Assembly (NCBI GenBank): GCA_002307035.1
Contig: DBTL01000137.1
Span: forward strand, 1-64,000
Direction: 5' to 3'
Source: Bacteroides sp. UBA1317
GTDB lineage: Bacteria > Bacteroidota > Bacteroidia > Bacteroidales > Bacteroidaceae
DNA length: 64,000 nt
Made by a program: the position numbers and the translations under genes. Every line of letters begins with the position of its first letter. Position 1 is the first letter of the stretch. Under the pieces are notes generated by a model. It worked only from the letters and a program-made list of their open reading frames with translations. It was not told where the DNA came from and searched no databases. Shown one piece after another: positions 62,691 through 64,000 of this stretch.

Positions 62691-62728
62691 TAATAGAAAA
62701 TTGTAATTCATTAAATTGTTAAAGCATT

Positions 62729-64000
62729 ATGACTAAGATAGATTCAAAGATTCCTGAAGGCCAATTGGCTGAGAAATGGAGTAACTATAAAGCTCATCAG
62801 AAACTTGTAAACCCCGCCAATAAACGCCGTCTCGACATCATCGTCGTAGGTACCGGCTTAGCGGGTGCCTCTGCTGCCGCTTCACTAGGTGAAATGGGAT
62901 TCAAAGTATTTAACTTCTGCATCCAAGATTCTCCTCGCCGTGCTCACTCTATTGCAGCACAAGGTGGCATCAACGCTGCTAAGAATTATCAGAATGATGG
63001 TGACTCTGTATACCGTTTATTCTATGACACGATAAAAGGCGGTGACTACCGCGCACGTGAAGCCAATGTATACCGTTTGGCTGAAGTGTCCAATGCCATC
63101 ATCGACCAATGTGTGGCACAAGGTGTTCCTTTTGCCCGCGACTACGGTGGCACGCTTGACAACCGCTCTTTCGGTGGTGCTCAAGTATCTCGTACATTCT
63201 ACGCCAAAGGACAGACAGGGCAACAATTACTGCTAGGTGCCTACTCTGCACTCAGCCGCCAAGTACACAAAGGAAACGTAAAACTCTACACCCGCTACGA
63301 AATGCTCGACCTTGTTGTTATTGACGGTCGTGCTCGTGGTATTATTACCCGCAATCTGGTTACCGGAGAGATCGAGCGCTTTGCCGCCCATGCAGTAGTT
63401 ATCGGCACAGGTGGTTATGGCAATGCATTCTTCCTTTCAACTAATGCAATGGGTTCTAACGCATCCGTAACTATTCAATGTTATAAGAAAGGTGCTTATT
63501 TCGCTAACCCTTGCTACGCACAGATTCACCCCACTTGTATCCCTGTTCACGGTGATAAGCAATCTAAATTAACTCTGATGTCTGAATCACTTCGTAACGA
63601 TGGTCGCATTTGGGTTCCCAAAAAACTAGAAGATGCCAAAGCTATTCAAGCTGGAACGAAAAAAGCGACAGACGTACCGGATGAAGATCGTGACTTCTAC
63701 TTGGAACGTCGTTACCCCGCATTTGGTAACCTTGTACCTCGCGACGTTGCATCTCGCGCAGCTAAAGAACGCTGTGATGCAGGCTTCGGCGTAAACAACA
63801 CAGGTTTAGCTGTATTCCTGGATTTTAAATATGCTATTGATCGTTTGGGCGAAGATGTTGTTCGTGCTCGTTACGGTAACTTGTTCGATATGTACGAAGA
63901 GATCACTGACGAAAACCCTTATAAATCACCAATGATGATCTTCCCCGCTATCCACTACACAATGGGTGGCATCTGGGTTGACTACGAATTGATGACTTCC
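62729..64000 (+). CDS. frdA: Fumarate reductase / succinate dehydrogenase flavoprotein subunit (partial)
   Basis: Catalytic flavoprotein that reduces fumarate. The frame opens at ATG 62729 ([12 protein letters not shown]) and runs off the window after 424 codons. The FAD loop is [21 protein letters not shown]. Further markers are [16 protein letters not shown] (the FAD-linking His region), [11 protein letters not shown], the substrate-site QIHPTC and the [12 protein letters not shown] segment at the edge. The rest of the protein, and probably frdB, lie beyond the window. The 38-base gap after frdC supports one operon. Confidence 0.96.
   Translation, partial: MTKIDSKIPEGQLAEKWSNYKAHQKLVNPANKRRLDIIVVGTGLAGASAAASLGEMGFKVFNFCIQDSPRRAHSIAAQGGINAAKNYQNDGDSVYRLFYDTIKGGDYRAREANVYRLAEVSNAIIDQCVAQGVPFARDYGGTLDNRSFGGAQVSRTFYAKGQTGQQLLLGAYSALSRQVHKGNVKLYTRYEMLDLVVIDGRARGIITRNLVTGEIERFAAHAVVIGTGGYGNAFFLSTNAMGSNASVTIQCYKKGAYFANPCYAQIHPTCIPVHGDKQSKLTLMSESLRNDGRIWVPKKLEDAKAIQAGTKKATDVPDEDRDFYLERRYPAFGNLVPRDVASRAAKERCDAGFGVNNTGLAVFLDFKYAIDRLGEDVVRARYGNLFDMYEEITDENPYKSPMMIFPAIHYTMGGIWVDYELMTS

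Overview
The window looks like a piece of a Bacteroides-type chromosome (phylum Bacteroidota, AT-rich). The main signs are a SusC/SusD pair inside a large polysaccharide utilization locus (PUL), many copies of the Bacteroides -7 promoter box TAnnTTTG, lipoproteins with Bacteroidota-style lipoboxes, and an frdC-frdA fumarate reductase start. Species cannot be fixed from sequence reading alone.

Layout. (1) 1-1701: 5' part of a class I ribonucleotide reductase large subunit, leaving the window at its left edge. (2) About 1.9-26.4 kb: a pectin PUL that looks specialised for rhamnogalacturonan-I. A leftward arm carries GH43, GH42, a CE12 esterase, SusC, SusD, a PL11 lyase, a PL22 lyase and a double-SGNH esterase. 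A rightward arm of six tightly packed genes carries GH2, CE12, GH28, a DUF4450-like protein, a CBM9-like protein and a second GH28. SusC/SusD would import oligosaccharides that surface PL11/GH28 enzymes release. Esterases would remove acetyl groups, and GH42/GH2/GH43 would trim galactan and arabinan side chains. No regulator of the PUL lies in the window. (3) 26.4-41.8 kb: metG, a Wzx-type flippase and a GT2, then a leftward operon that encodes most of a legionaminic-acid-type nonulosonic acid pathway (LegB, LegC, LegG, LegI, LegF and a PtmE-like nucleotidyltransferase). That operon also holds an ATP-grasp protein, a small HAD phosphatase and an MptE-like (DUF115) protein, and is followed by a divergent GT4-GT2 pair. 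No LegH-type acetyltransferase and no Wzy polymerase are visible. This is the most interesting region of the window. (4) 41.8-47.3 kb: sirtuin, two FKBP isomerases, an Lrp regulator, a tRNA with anticodon CAT, a VanX-like dipeptidase and a methyltransferase. (5) 47.3-51.1 kb: a TonB-dependent receptor with a secreted metallophosphoesterase. (6) 51.8-62 kb: an SDR/AraC divergent pair, a Ca/Na exchanger, a GNAT protein, parE-coaD-S41 protease, a PAP2 phosphatase and a second AraC regulator. (7) 62-64 kb: frdC and the start of frdA, leaving the window at its right edge.

Several intrinsic terminators are clear (for example 44231-44270 and 51108-51143). One terminator lies inside the 3' coding end of the convergent PAP2 gene. 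Two distant loci carry the same direct-direct-inverted arrangement of a 13-14 bp repeat. Several start codons were moved downstream because a -7 box lies on or just beside the longest possible start, or because a signal peptide begins at an internal Met.
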